A stretch of 16,468 nt of DNA from Bacillota bacterium (GCA_016284575.1 JAEEPD010000186.1:1-16468), one strand, 5' to 3'; shown: positions 6,999 through 15,076, numbered from the stretch's first letter. Numbers and translations: made by a program. The notes: generated from the letters alone by a model not told the origin.

Positions 6999-8135
6999 AT
7001 GAAAATACTGCATACATCGGACTGGCATCTTGGGATAAGCTTCAGGGGACGGAGCGCGGAGGAGGACCAGTGGCACTTCATAGAGCAGATCTGCGGCATC
7101 CTGACCGAAAGAAAGGCGGATGCCATGATCATAGCGGGGGATGTTTTCGATAAAAGCATCGCCTCCTCTGATGCCGTGAATCTTTACGACAGGATAATGA
7201 CAAGGATAGTTGGGGAGCTGGGTGTTCCCGTGCTTTGCATAGCTGGAAACCACGACAGCGCAGAAAGGCTTTCCCAGTGCAATCAGCTGCTTAAAAAGAG
7301 CGGCCTTTACATATCCGGTCAGCTCTCGCCGGGTTTTGATATGGTGGAGCTGGAGGATGCGGATGTGTATATGCTTCCCTGGTTCACTCAGGACAGGGCA
7401 AGGGCTCTGTACCCCGGGGAGGCAGAGTCCATAAGGACAGTGGAGGATGCCTACAGGGTGGTGCTGGACAAGGTCCGCGGCACATTAAGGCCTGGCCGCA
7501 GACATATACTCGTATCCCACGCATACATAGCCAATGCCGTCACCTCCACCAGCGATCGGGCTGCGGAGATAGGCTTCGCATCCAGGGTCAGCAGCAGCCT
7601 TTTCGAGGGCTTCGACTACGTAGCTCTCGGTCACATCCACAAGGAGCAGCAGCTTGGTCCCGGCATCAGATACAGCGGGTCCCCCATAGCCTATTCCTTT
7701 GGGAAGGAGGAGAGCCAGAGAAAGGGCGTCATACTCATAGATACGGAGGACATGTCTCAGGAATTTATAGAGCTTTCGCCCCTTCACGTCAGGATGACCC
7801 TTCAGGGCGAATACGAGGATCTGCTTAACAGAAGCTATTCTAAGGAGATACGGGATGGCTATATCAGGCTGGAGGTAACGGATTCCTATGTGGGAAGCGA
7901 GGCAATGGCCCTGTTCGGGGAGCGCTTTCCTAACCTGCTGGAGGTCAAGGGCAAGGATTTCGACCGCGACGATGCCTCCATCACCATGAGCAGGGAGGAG
8001 TTCGACAAGAAGGTGGACGACCCTCTGGCAGTCTTCAGCGAATACTGCAGGGATGTGCTTAAGGAAAATGCCTCGGAAAAGAGGCTTGAGCGCTTCGAAA
8101 AATCCATGGAAGAATACGCAAAGGAGGCTCAGTAA
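6999..8135 (+). CDS. sbcD: DNA double-strand nuclease SbcD (Mre11-type exonuclease subunit)
   Basis: The 378-residue calcineurin-like phosphoesterase subunit of the SbcCD (Mre11-Rad50) complex, which cleaves DNA hairpins and protein-blocked or broken ends with Mn2+. The metal-site motifs are all visible: SDWHLG (Asp8, His10), AGDVFD (Asp48), GNHD (Asn84, His85), SHAY (His174) and GHIH (His212, His214). The C-terminal part (about 250-378) corresponds to the capping domain and the SbcC-binding tail. The length is typical. ATG 6999 has AGAAGGGA just upstream. The stop codon overlaps the sbcC start by one base (TAATG at 8133-8137), so the two subunits are probably translationally coupled. Confidence 0.96.
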   Translation: MKILHTSDWHLGISFRGRSAEEDQWHFIEQICGILTERKADAMIIAGDVFDKSIASSDAVNLYDRIMTRIVGELGVPVLCIAGNHDSAERLSQCNQLLKKSGLYISGQLSPGFDMVELEDADVYMLPWFTQDRARALYPGEAESIRTVEDAYRVVLDKVRGTLRPGRRHILVSHAYIANAVTSTSDRAAEIGFASRVSSSLFEGFDYVALGHIHKEQQLGPGIRYSGSPIAYSFGKEESQRKGVILIDTEDMSQEFIELSPLHVRMTLQGEYEDLLNRSYSKEIRDGYIRLEVTDSYVGSEAMALFGERFPNLLEVKGKDFDRDDASITMSREEFDKKVDDPLAVFSEYCRDVLKENASEKRLERFEKSMEEYAKEAQ

Positions 8136-10774
8136 TGCATCCAATAAGCCTTGAATTTCAGGCCTTCGGGCCATATAAGGGTCATGAGACCATAAACTTC
8201 AGGGATCTTGCACAGAACGGACTCTTTCTGATATGCGGAGAGACCGGCTCCGGCAAGACCATGATACTTGATGCCATCACCTTTGCCCTCTATGGACAGA
8301 GCAGCGGAAACAACAGAGACGATCTGACTCAGCTGCGCTGCAACAGGTGCGATCCATCGGATCCCACCTTCGTTAAATTCGTCTTCGAGGAGAAGGGCTC
8401 AGTCTACTCCTTTGAGCGCAGGCTGGAAATGAAAAGGGTCAATCTCGCTGCAAAGCAGAGCCTTCTGAAGCTGAATGATCAGGGGGTCTGGGAGCCGGTC
8501 TTTGAGAACTGCAAGGCGAAGGAGATGACCGCCAAGGCGGCGGAGATCATAGGCCTGGACTACAATCAGTTCAGGCAGGTCATCATCCTGCCCCAGGGGA
8601 AGTTCGAAAAGCTCCTCACCTCCAACTCCGATGAGAAGGAAAAGATTCTGGTGAACATCTTCGGGGCTGACAAATGGCAGAGGATAGCGGAAAAGTACTA
8701 CGAAAGCGCTAAAGCCCGCAAGGATGCACTTACGGATAAAAAGAAGCTGATGGACGCATCCCTTGCTGAGGAGGGCTGCGCAGATCTGGCGGAGCTTAAG
8801 GAGCTGCTGGATGCAGGCGCCGGGGAGCTGCAGGAGCTTGAAAAGCAGTACAAGGCAGCGGATTATCCGAAGCGGGAGGAGGAGCTTTCCGGCCTCAGCG
8901 GCCTTGCTAAGGAATTCTCCCAGCTCTACGAGCTGGAGGCTCAGCTGGCGGCTCTTGAGGGCCGAAAGGATCAGATAGAAATAGACAGGAAGACCCTTGC
9001 AGAGGCTGTGATCGCCGAAAACGCAAGAGGGCCAATAGAAAAGCTTAAAGAAAAAAAGAAGGCTGCGCAGGCAAGGGAAGCAGAGCTTGAGCAGCTTCAG
9101 ACGGAATCTATGGCGGCCGAGACTGAATTCAGCCGCGCAGGGGAGGCTCTGAAGGAGCACGAGGCCAAGGCTGAGACCAGGCAAAGCTGGGAAAAGCAGA
9201 AGACCCTGCTGGAGTCTAAGACCGATATCTATAAGGGAATAGACCAGCTGGAAAAGCAGGAAAAGGAAGCCGAAATTGCCCGGCAGCAGGCTGAGGCGGG
9301 CGAAAAGAAGTCCCAGTCGGCCCTGGACAAGGCAACGGCTGAAACTCAGAGCTGCTTTACAGCCCTGAACGCGGCTTCTGAAAATACAAGAGCTCTTCGC
9401 ACAAGCTACATGGCGGGCATCACGGGCTTTATCGCAGCGGAGCTTGAGGATGGGCAGCCCTGTCCCGTATGCGGCAGCCTTGAGCACCCGAGGAAGGCGC
9501 CCATAGCAGAGGGCAGCGCTTCCAAAGAGGCTGTGGACGAGGCTGATGCTTCTGAGGAGCTCTGCCGCAAAAACTGGAAGGCTGCGGATGAAAAAAGAAA
9601 GAGTGCAGAAGCAGCCTGGAAGAAGCAGAATGACGCGCTTCTTCAGGCTCAGACCGCCCTGGAAAAGGCAAAAGCAGAGCACCAGTCAGCCCGCAGAAAC
9701 CTCATCGAGGGCATAGCGGACCTGGCAGAGCTGAACAGTCAAATAAAGGGCTGCGGAGATGCCATAAAAGAATACGACAGGAAGAAGGAGCTTTTGACAA
9801 GCGCCTTTGATACGGCAAAGCAGAAAAGCGAAGCCATCGGGACCCGCATAAAGACTGCGGAGGAGGAGCTTAAAAAGGCTAAGGATGAGGCTTCCTCAGC
9901 TGAGCAGGCCCTTATTTCAGTGCTTAGAGAGCATAGTCTTAGCAGCATGGAGGAAGCCATCAGCCGCATGCTCTCCGATTCGGAGCGCAGCAGTCTCTCA
10001 AAAAAGATCGACCAGTACAGCGGCAGTCTGGACACCCTCAAGGGGCAGATCAATGACAAGCTTGCCCTTCTCAGGGACAGGCAGGAGCCGGACCCCGCAG
10101 CAATTTCAGCCGAGCTTAGGGATATCGATGAAAAGAAAAGGACCTACGAAAGGACCCATTCATCCCTGAGCACCAGGCAGGAGAGACTGGAGGGCAAGTA
10201 CAGCCAGCTCAAGGCAATAGATGAAAAATACAGAGGCGAGATACAGGATGCGGAGGATGATTTCACCTTCGCAAAGAATCTCAGGGGCGATACAGGCATC
10301 GGCCTTCAGCGCTATGTGCTTGGCATCATGTTCTCCTCTGTCATCCAGGCCGCAAATGAAATGCTCAGAAGAGTCCACGGCGGAAGATATCAGCTCTTCA
10401 GGACCGACGAAAAGGTGGACGGAAGCAACAAGCGGGGTCTGGATCTTAAGGTCTACGACAGCTATGCAGGCGGCTCCGAAGGAAGAAGCGTTTCCACTCT
10501 TTCCGGCGGCGAAAAGTTCCTCGCCTCCCTGGCACTGTCCATCGGTATGTCCACCATCGCCAAGACCGGCGGCGTAAATATCGATGGCATATTCATCGAC
10601 GAGGGCTTCGGCTCCCTGGATAACGACTCCATCGACGACGCTCTGGATATCCTGGGAAGCATTCAGAGGGCCCACGGAATGGTTGGCATCATCTCCCACG
10701 TGGAGGTCCTGCGGTCAAACATTCCCACCAAGATCCAGGTGGTAAAGAGACGGGAGAGCAGTACTATAGAGTAA
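8135..10774 (+). CDS. sbcC: DNA double-strand nuclease ATPase subunit SbcC (Rad50-type)
   Basis: The 879-residue SMC-like ATPase partner of SbcD. The N-terminal half-ATPase has Walker A GETGSGKT (35-42) and a Q-loop region around QVIILPQGKFEKLL. Two long Glu/Lys/Ala-rich coiled-coil arms (about 175-435 and 455-700) flank the zinc hook CPVC at 443-446, which dimerises the complex. The C-terminal half has the ABC signature LSGGEKF (Ser790), Walker B IFIDEGFGSLD (Asp822, Glu823) and the switch His in ISHVEVL. It is somewhat shorter than E. coli SbcC because the arms are shorter, as is common in Bacillota. AAGGAGG (8121-8127), inside the end of sbcD, lies 7 nt before ATG 8135. A bidirectional terminator follows at 10826. 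Confidence 0.96.
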   Translation: MHPISLEFQAFGPYKGHETINFRDLAQNGLFLICGETGSGKTMILDAITFALYGQSSGNNRDDLTQLRCNRCDPSDPTFVKFVFEEKGSVYSFERRLEMKRVNLAAKQSLLKLNDQGVWEPVFENCKAKEMTAKAAEIIGLDYNQFRQVIILPQGKFEKLLTSNSDEKEKILVNIFGADKWQRIAEKYYESAKARKDALTDKKKLMDASLAEEGCADLAELKELLDAGAGELQELEKQYKAADYPKREEELSGLSGLAKEFSQLYELEAQLAALEGRKDQIEIDRKTLAEAVIAENARGPIEKLKEKKKAAQAREAELEQLQTESMAAETEFSRAGEALKEHEAKAETRQSWEKQKTLLESKTDIYKGIDQLEKQEKEAEIARQQAEAGEKKSQSALDKATAETQSCFTALNAASENTRALRTSYMAGITGFIAAELEDGQPCPVCGSLEHPRKAPIAEGSASKEAVDEADASEELCRKNWKAADEKRKSAEAAWKKQNDALLQAQTALEKAKAEHQSARRNLIEGIADLAELNSQIKGCGDAIKEYDRKKELLTSAFDTAKQKSEAIGTRIKTAEEELKKAKDEASSAEQALISVLREHSLSSMEEAISRMLSDSERSSLSKKIDQYSGSLDTLKGQINDKLALLRDRQEPDPAAISAELRDIDEKKRTYERTHSSLSTRQERLEGKYSQLKAIDEKYRGEIQDAEDDFTFAKNLRGDTGIGLQRYVLGIMFSSVIQAANEMLRRVHGGRYQLFRTDEKVDGSNKRGLDLKVYDSYAGGSEGRSVSTLSGGEKFLASLALSIGMSTIAKTGGVNIDGIFIDEGFGSLDNDSIDDALDILGSIQRAHGMVGIISHVEVLRSNIPTKIQVVKRRESSTIE

Positions 10775-10825
10775 GCTGCAGTGCCCGGTTCTTAAGGCTT
10801 CGGGGAACGAAAAGAAGAACAATAA

Positions 10826-10850
10826 AAGAGCAGGCTTTTGGCCTGCTCTT
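10826..10850. terminator. Bidirectional terminator between sbcC and the convergent hydrolase gene
   Basis: A perfect 10-bp stem, AAGAGCAGGC (10826-10835) with GCCTGCTCTT (10841-10850), has a 5-nt loop. The plus strand continues CAGCTTTTCTG. The minus strand continues TTATTGTTCTTCTTTTC, the better T-tract. It serves sbcC on the plus strand and the hydrolase on the minus strand. Confidence 0.8.
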
Positions 10851-10883
10851 CAGCTTTTCTGTTCAGGTCTGCGGACCCGGGCC

Positions 10884-11693
10884 TTAGCTTTCAAGAAATT
10901 CAAATACTCTTTTGTTGAAATCTTTTGCCTCCTCGTAGGCGGCGTGGCCAAGGCCTGGGTAGATGAAGAGCTCGCTGCCGGGAATGAGGGTGTTCAGCTG
11001 GCGGGAGGCCTCGGCTCCGACTATCTTATCCTCCTCTCCTCCGATTATGAGGGTGGGGCAGCTTATTTTGCAAAGCTCCTTTGAGGCATCAAAGTCCAGT
11101 ATAGCCTCTGCATTTGCACGGAAGCGGCGATAGCCGTCCGAGGGCTTTCCTATGCGGCCGATTATGGGGTACATGCTCCTGTATTTCGAAAGATATGCAG
11201 GAGAATAGCTCTGCTCCGCGGTGTCTATCATCAGGGCCTTGTGGTCGCCGGCCTCTGCGAATCCCAGCCATCGGCGCACATTTTCTGCAGCCATTTCGCT
11301 GCAGCATGGGGCGGAAACGGCTATCACCAGCTTTTCCACCATTTCAGGATGGTCTATGGCGATGTACTGGGCTATCATGCCCCCTTGGGATACCCCGAGC
11401 AGGGAAAAACGTTCTATGCCAAGACTTTTCAGCGCCCGGACCTGATCCTCTGCCATGTCCCTGATGCTGCAGCCCTCGGGCAGGTCATTCTTCCTGCTGA
11501 ACATGTAGACCGTATATTTTTCAAAGAACAGCTTGTAGGGCTGGGCCAAAAGGAAGGCCTTGCCTTTGACCGTGGCAAGCCCGTCGGAAAGACCCGGCAG
11601 CAGCACAAGGACCTTCGGCCCCGAGCCGAAGGAAGCATAGTGCATTTTAGTGTTTCCAAGGGGAACTGTTCCGTTTTTCGCATTCCAAAGCAT
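10884..11693 (-). CDS. Alpha/beta hydrolase of unknown substrate
   Basis: A 269-residue soluble enzyme of the alpha/beta hydrolase fold. The likely catalytic triad is Ser102 in the nucleophile elbow GVSQGG, Asp222 in GGEEDKIVG, and His250 in GLGHAAYEE. An oxyanion-hole-type motif, LLPGLSDG, lies at about 31-38. It lacks a signal peptide and any membrane segment. The family includes esterases, epoxide or haloalkane hydrolases and C-C bond hydrolases; the sequence does not show which applies. The start is ATG at 11693-11691, preceded by GAAGGAGA on the minus strand; the frame stays open upstream to 11789 but with no comparable ribosome binding site. It is the only gene on the minus strand and converges on sbcC. 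Confidence 0.9.
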   Translation of the reverse strand: MLWNAKNGTVPLGNTKMHYASFGSGPKVLVLLPGLSDGLATVKGKAFLLAQPYKLFFEKYTVYMFSRKNDLPEGCSIRDMAEDQVRALKSLGIERFSLLGVSQGGMIAQYIAIDHPEMVEKLVIAVSAPCCSEMAAENVRRWLGFAEAGDHKALMIDTAEQSYSPAYLSKYRSMYPIIGRIGKPSDGYRRFRANAEAILDFDASKELCKISCPTLIIGGEEDKIVGAEASRQLNTLIPGSELFIYPGLGHAAYEEAKDFNKRVFEFLES

Positions 11694-11741
11694 GGCTTCT
11701 CCTTCGTCCGGACAGTTTGCATCCGGTAAAAATCCACCTTG

Positions 11742-11770
11742 ATTATACAACAAAACCCCGCCTGAAAAAA
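11742..11770 (-). promoter_or_regulatory. Candidate promoter of the alpha/beta hydrolase gene
   Basis: On the minus strand a perfect TATAAT (11747-11742) lies about 50 nt before the start codon. The hexamer 17 bp upstream is only TTTTTT, so the -35 is poor. Confidence 0.3.
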
Positions 11771-11893
11771 GACCTGAGCGGCCTGCCATCCGAAGGCTCA
11801 GACTAATGAAGGGAGGCTATCCGTGTTTGAAGAAATCGGATTATTATGATAAACTGAAAGCTGATTTTATCTCAAGCTGAAAGAGGAGGAAAT

Positions 11894-13132
11894 ATGCCTA
11901 TACATATAGAGAACGAAGCATTGCGCTGCCTGAACTGCAAGGTCCCGATGTGCCAGAAATACTGCCCGATAAACACTCCGATACCTGAAATAATCTCCAT
12001 GTTCAAGGAGAAAAAAGTGATGGAGGCAGGTGAAAGGCTGTTTCTGAACAATCCCATGAGCGTTATATGCGCCACCGTATGCAATCACGAGGCGCAGTGC
12101 ATGGGGCATTGCGTGCTGGCAAAAAAAGGCACTCCGGTGCAGTTTTACGACATCGAGAAGTTCATTTCAGACTCCTATCTTGACAGGATGAGCATTGAAC
12201 GGGCTCCATTGAAGCACAAGCGGGTCGCAGTGATTGGCTCCGGGCCTGCCGGCCTGACTGCAGCCATCATTCTGGCTAAAAACGGCTACGATGTGACCAT
12301 ATTTGAACGCAAAAACATGATCGGCGGCATGCTCAGATACGGGATACCCGAGTTCCGCCTGCCAAAATCCATACTCGACCGGTATCAGAAGCTGCTGTCC
12401 AGGCTGGGCGTGCAGATCCGGCTCAATACCACCATAGGAGGAGCGCTCAGAATAGACAATCTGTTCCGCGATGGCTACCGGTCCATATTTGTGGGGACCG
12501 GTGTCTGGCGTCCGAAAACGCTGGGAATAGAGGGTGAATCCCTGGCTAACGTACATTTTGGCATATCATATCTGGAAAATCCCTCAAATCACGAGCTTGG
12601 AAAGACTGTGGTCGTCATTGGCATGGGCAATGTCGCAATGGACGTGGCCCGCACGGCATTCCGCAATGGCGTAGAGAGAGTCATGATGTTTGCGCGTGGC
12701 CTGCATCCCTCTGCAAGCTCCCATGAAATGTCGTACGCAGAGCTGGACGGCGCTGAATTCATCTTCGGAAAAAGCATCCGAAGGATCACTCCCGAAGGCC
12801 CCATATTTTCGGATTCCATTATTGATGATGACGGAAAGGTCGTGGGGGTTTCTGAAGCCGAAGAGCTGGTTCCTGCGGATTCCGTTGTTATCGCCATCAG
12901 CCAGGGCCCTAAGGACAAGCTTATCATGAGCACCGAACACCTTGAGGGTACCAGCAGAGGTCTTCTGATAACCGATGAGCGGATGATGACGACTGTAGAG
13001 GGCGTTTTCGCTGCAGGGGATGTGGTTACCGGTCCCCTGACTGTCGTTCAAGCTGTGGAAGCTGCAAAGAAAGCCGCAAATGAAATGATGCTGTACATGG
13101 AGCAGGCTGAAGCCGGTGCCGGAGGCATCTGA
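11894..13132 (+). CDS. GltD/NfnL-like FAD and Fe-S NAD(P)-dependent oxidoreductase
   Basis: A 412-residue cytoplasmic flavoprotein of the family that includes the glutamate synthase small subunit, NfnB/NfnL and the dihydropyrimidine dehydrogenase N-terminal part. Two cysteine sets ligate 4Fe-4S clusters: Cys12, 15, 20, 24 (CLNCKVPMCQKYCP) and Cys59, 63, 69, 73. An FAD-binding GSGPAG (115-120) follows, then a second Rossmann motif GMGNVA (243-248) whose Ala favours NADP(H), and a C-terminal FAD motif VFAAGDVVTGP. The start has GAGGAGGA 3 nt upstream. No GltB-type glutamate synthase large subunit or NfnS subunit is adjacent, so the electron partner is unknown; calling it GltD would over-claim. 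It lies between a divergent hydrolase gene and the dnaX promoter, probably as a single-gene unit. Confidence 0.88.
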   Translation: MPIHIENEALRCLNCKVPMCQKYCPINTPIPEIISMFKEKKVMEAGERLFLNNPMSVICATVCNHEAQCMGHCVLAKKGTPVQFYDIEKFISDSYLDRMSIERAPLKHKRVAVIGSGPAGLTAAIILAKNGYDVTIFERKNMIGGMLRYGIPEFRLPKSILDRYQKLLSRLGVQIRLNTTIGGALRIDNLFRDGYRSIFVGTGVWRPKTLGIEGESLANVHFGISYLENPSNHELGKTVVVIGMGNVAMDVARTAFRNGVERVMMFARGLHPSASSHEMSYAELDGAEFIFGKSIRRITPEGPIFSDSIIDDDGKVVGVSEAEELVPADSVVIAISQGPKDKLIMSTEHLEGTSRGLLITDERMMTTVEGVFAAGDVVTGPLTVVQAVEAAKKAANEMMLYMEQAEAGAGGI

Positions 13133-13151
13133 TCAGGGCTTCAGTACGAGG

Positions 13152-13180
13152 TTGAGTTGAAGCTCCCCATGATGTATAAT
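13152..13180 (+). promoter_or_regulatory. Promoter of the dnaX-trmO-ybaB-recR-lgt operon
   Basis: TTGAGT (13152-13157), a 17-bp spacer and a perfect TATAAT (13175-13180). Transcription would start near 13187, about 35 nt before dnaX. Confidence 0.75.
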
Positions 13181-13221
13181 AAACAGAATAGGCTTTATAT
13201 CGAGCTGTTTTTGGAGGCGCC

Positions 13222-14301
13222 ATGTATCAGGCACTGTACCGCAGCTTCAGGCCGGAGACCTTCGAGGAGCTCATAGGCCAGGAGCACATAGTAAAAATCC
13301 TTAAAAATCAGATAAAATCGGGCACCGTGGGGCATGCCTATCTTTTCTGCGGCACAAGAGGCACAGGAAAGACCACCACAGCCAGGCTGCTGGCCAAAGC
13401 CCTGAACTGTACCTCCGAGGGCGAAAAGCCCTGCGGAGAATGCGAGGCCTGCAGGGCCATAGCCACAGGCAATTTCCTTGACGTGGTGGAGATGGACGCC
13501 GCTTCTAACAACGGTGTTGACGATGTCCGCATTCTCCGGGAGGAGGTCAATTTCCCTCCTGCGGTGGGAAGAAATAAGGTCTTTATAATTGACGAGGCCC
13601 ACATGCTTACCACAGCAGCCTGCAACGCGCTGCTCAAAACTCTGGAGGAGCCTCCTGCAAATACAGTATTCATACTGGCTACCACAGATCCCAACAAGCT
13701 TCCTGCCACCATACTTTCCCGCTGCATAAGGCTGGACTTTCGCAGAGTGTCCGAAGAGATGCTTGCCAACCGCTTTGAGCAGATCTGCAGGGAGATAGGG
13801 GTGGAGGCGGATGCCGATGCCCTGTCCCTTATAGCCTCCAACGCCGACGGCTCTGTGAGAGACGGTCTGTCACTTCTGGACCGCTGCACAGCGGGACAAA
13901 AGCACCTCACAAGGGAGGACGTGCTGTTCCTGCTGGGAATGGCAGGGGTGGAGACCCACCTGGCCCTTACGGATGCTGTGCTGAAGAAGGACGCAGGTGA
14001 GGCCCTCAGCGTGCTTGCCCAGGTGCTGGCGGAGGGCAAGGAGGCTTCCCAGTTCGGACGGGACTGGCTGGAGCATCTCAGGAACCTTCTGATAATCAGA
14101 TTCGCAAAAAAGCCGGAGAACATGCTGAACCTTTCTCTGGAAAACGTGGAAAGGCTGAAGGAGCAGAGCAAGGCCTGCGACACGGAGCTTCTCCGTTCCT
14201 GCCTAATGGAGCTTTCCAGAGCGCTGTCAGAGGCTAAATGGGCTCCCAAGCCCCGTATTCTTTTAGAGCTGGCCATAATCAAAATGTGCAGCAGGCAGTA
14301 G
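13222..14301 (+). CDS. dnaX: DNA polymerase III clamp-loader ATPase DnaX, short form
   Basis: DnaX is the ATPase of the clamp loader that places the beta sliding clamp on DNA. Visible are Walker A GTRGTGKT (44-51), the four-Cys zinc module (Cys63, 71, 74, 77), Walker B FIIDEAH (Asp124, Glu125), sensor 1 FILATTD, and the SRC motif with Arg167. Helices of the domain III collar close the protein (about 240-359). At 359 residues it is well short of the 500-plus usual for bacterial DnaX: the tau domains IV and V, which bind the replicative helicase and Pol III alpha, are absent. trmO starts 44 nt later, so nothing remains to be joined. GGAGG (13213-13217) lies 4 nt before ATG. An A-AAA-AAG heptamer occurs in frame at 14106-14112. 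Confidence 0.95.
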   Translation: MYQALYRSFRPETFEELIGQEHIVKILKNQIKSGTVGHAYLFCGTRGTGKTTTARLLAKALNCTSEGEKPCGECEACRAIATGNFLDVVEMDAASNNGVDDVRILREEVNFPPAVGRNKVFIIDEAHMLTTAACNALLKTLEEPPANTVFILATTDPNKLPATILSRCIRLDFRRVSEEMLANRFEQICREIGVEADADALSLIASNADGSVRDGLSLLDRCTAGQKHLTREDVLFLLGMAGVETHLALTDAVLKKDAGEALSVLAQVLAEGKEASQFGRDWLEHLRNLLIIRFAKKPENMLNLSLENVERLKEQSKACDTELLRSCLMELSRALSEAKWAPKPRILLELAIIKMCSRQ

Positions 14302-14345
14302 GGGAGTGTTTCCTTTGTACGGTATAACAGACATAAGACAGGACC

Positions 14346-15023
14346 ATGGAGATCAAACCCATCGCATATATACAAAATGATTTCATGGAGAAGTTCGGCA
14401 TTCCCAAGCAGGCAGGGCTTGCGGGGGAGGCTGAGAGCCTGGTGGTGATGGAGCCGGAGTACTCTGTTGCCGAGGCCTTCCGCGGACTTGAGCAATACGG
14501 CCGGATCTGGCTGATCTGGGAGTTTTCGGAGTTCAGCGGCAAGGCCTGGTCACCCACCATACGGCCACCGGCCCTTGGGGGAAACAAGCGGATAGGGGTA
14601 TTTGCCACACGGTCTCCCCACCGTCCCAATTCTCTGGCCATGAGCTGCCTGGAGCTGTCGGGCATCGAAAAGACCTCCGACGGCCGCATCGCCCTGCGGG
14701 TAAAGGGAGCAGACCTGATGAACGGCACCCCTGTCTACGATATCAAGCCCTATCTGCCCTATGTGGACAGCTGGCCGCAGGCAAAGGCAGGCTTCAGCGA
14801 CGGCAGCAATACCAGGAAGCTGGAGGTGGTCTTTGAAACCCCGGAGATGGGGGCAAAGGCAGGAGAGAAGCTCCATGAGCTTACTGAAATACTGTCCCTG
14901 GACCCCAGACCCAGCTATCACGACGATCCTGACCGGGTCTACGGCATGAGCTACGGCAGTATGAATGTACGGTTCAGAGTTTCTGACGGCATGCTGACCG
15001 TCATTGAAATAGAAAAAGCATAA
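14346..15023 (+). CDS. trmO: tRNA N6-threonylcarbamoyladenosine(37) N6-methyltransferase TrmO (TsaA/UPF0066 family)
   Basis: TrmO uses S-adenosylmethionine to methylate t6A37 to m6t6A in tRNA-Thr, fine-tuning decoding of ACY codons. The 225-residue protein has the family's N-terminal beta-barrel with FGIPKQAGL (17-25), FATRSPHRPNSLAMS (86-100) and DLMNGTPVYDIKPYLPYVDS (123-142). A C-terminal domain follows, including LDPRPSYHDD and YGMSYGSMNVRFRV, as in full-length E. coli TrmO. The start ATG 14346 has CAGGA only 2 nt upstream, a tight spacing that suggests modest translation or coupling to dnaX. The gene sits between dnaX and ybaB, which are adjacent in most bacteria. Confidence 0.93.
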   Translation: MEIKPIAYIQNDFMEKFGIPKQAGLAGEAESLVVMEPEYSVAEAFRGLEQYGRIWLIWEFSEFSGKAWSPTIRPPALGGNKRIGVFATRSPHRPNSLAMSCLELSGIEKTSDGRIALRVKGADLMNGTPVYDIKPYLPYVDSWPQAKAGFSDGSNTRKLEVVFETPEMGAKAGEKLHELTEILSLDPRPSYHDDPDRVYGMSYGSMNVRFRVSDGMLTVIEIEKA

Positions 15024-15025
15024 AA

Positions 15026-15076
15026 ACAGGCTCTTCGGAGCTATGGAAAAACAATAAACGGCTCCTCGGAGCCTGT
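15026..15076 (+). promoter_or_regulatory. Two tandem tetraloop hairpins before ybaB, able to re-pair into one stem
   Basis: The first hairpin is GCTC-TTCG-GAGC (15030-15041), a UUCG tetraloop. The second is GGCTC-CTCG-GAGCC (15060-15073). The outer arms ACAGGCTC (15026-15033) and GAGCCTGT (15069-15076) can also pair with each other over 8 bp, with GAGC (15038-15041) meeting GCTC (15061-15064) inside; this excludes the two small hairpins. There is no T-run, so it is not a normal terminator. The second hairpin ends 8 nt before the ybaB ribosome binding site. Processing, stability or translation control are possible roles. Confidence 0.5.

Noticed and set aside
8399..9682. Long minus-strand open frame (427 codons) opposite sbcC
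   Set aside because: It lies opposite the coiled-coil region, whose Glu/Lys/Ala-rich codons leave few antisense stops; the Leu/Phe-rich product is the typical mirror of such codons.
11819..11850. Promoter for the oxidoreductase gene around TATGAT (11845-11850)
   Set aside because: No acceptable -35 hexamer lies at 16-18 bp; the gene must have a promoter nearby, but I cannot place it.
13338..14495. Minus-strand open frame (385 codons) opposite dnaX and the start of trmO
   Set aside because: The Ser/Arg-rich translation is low in complexity and has no recognisable domain; dnaX on the plus strand explains the region.
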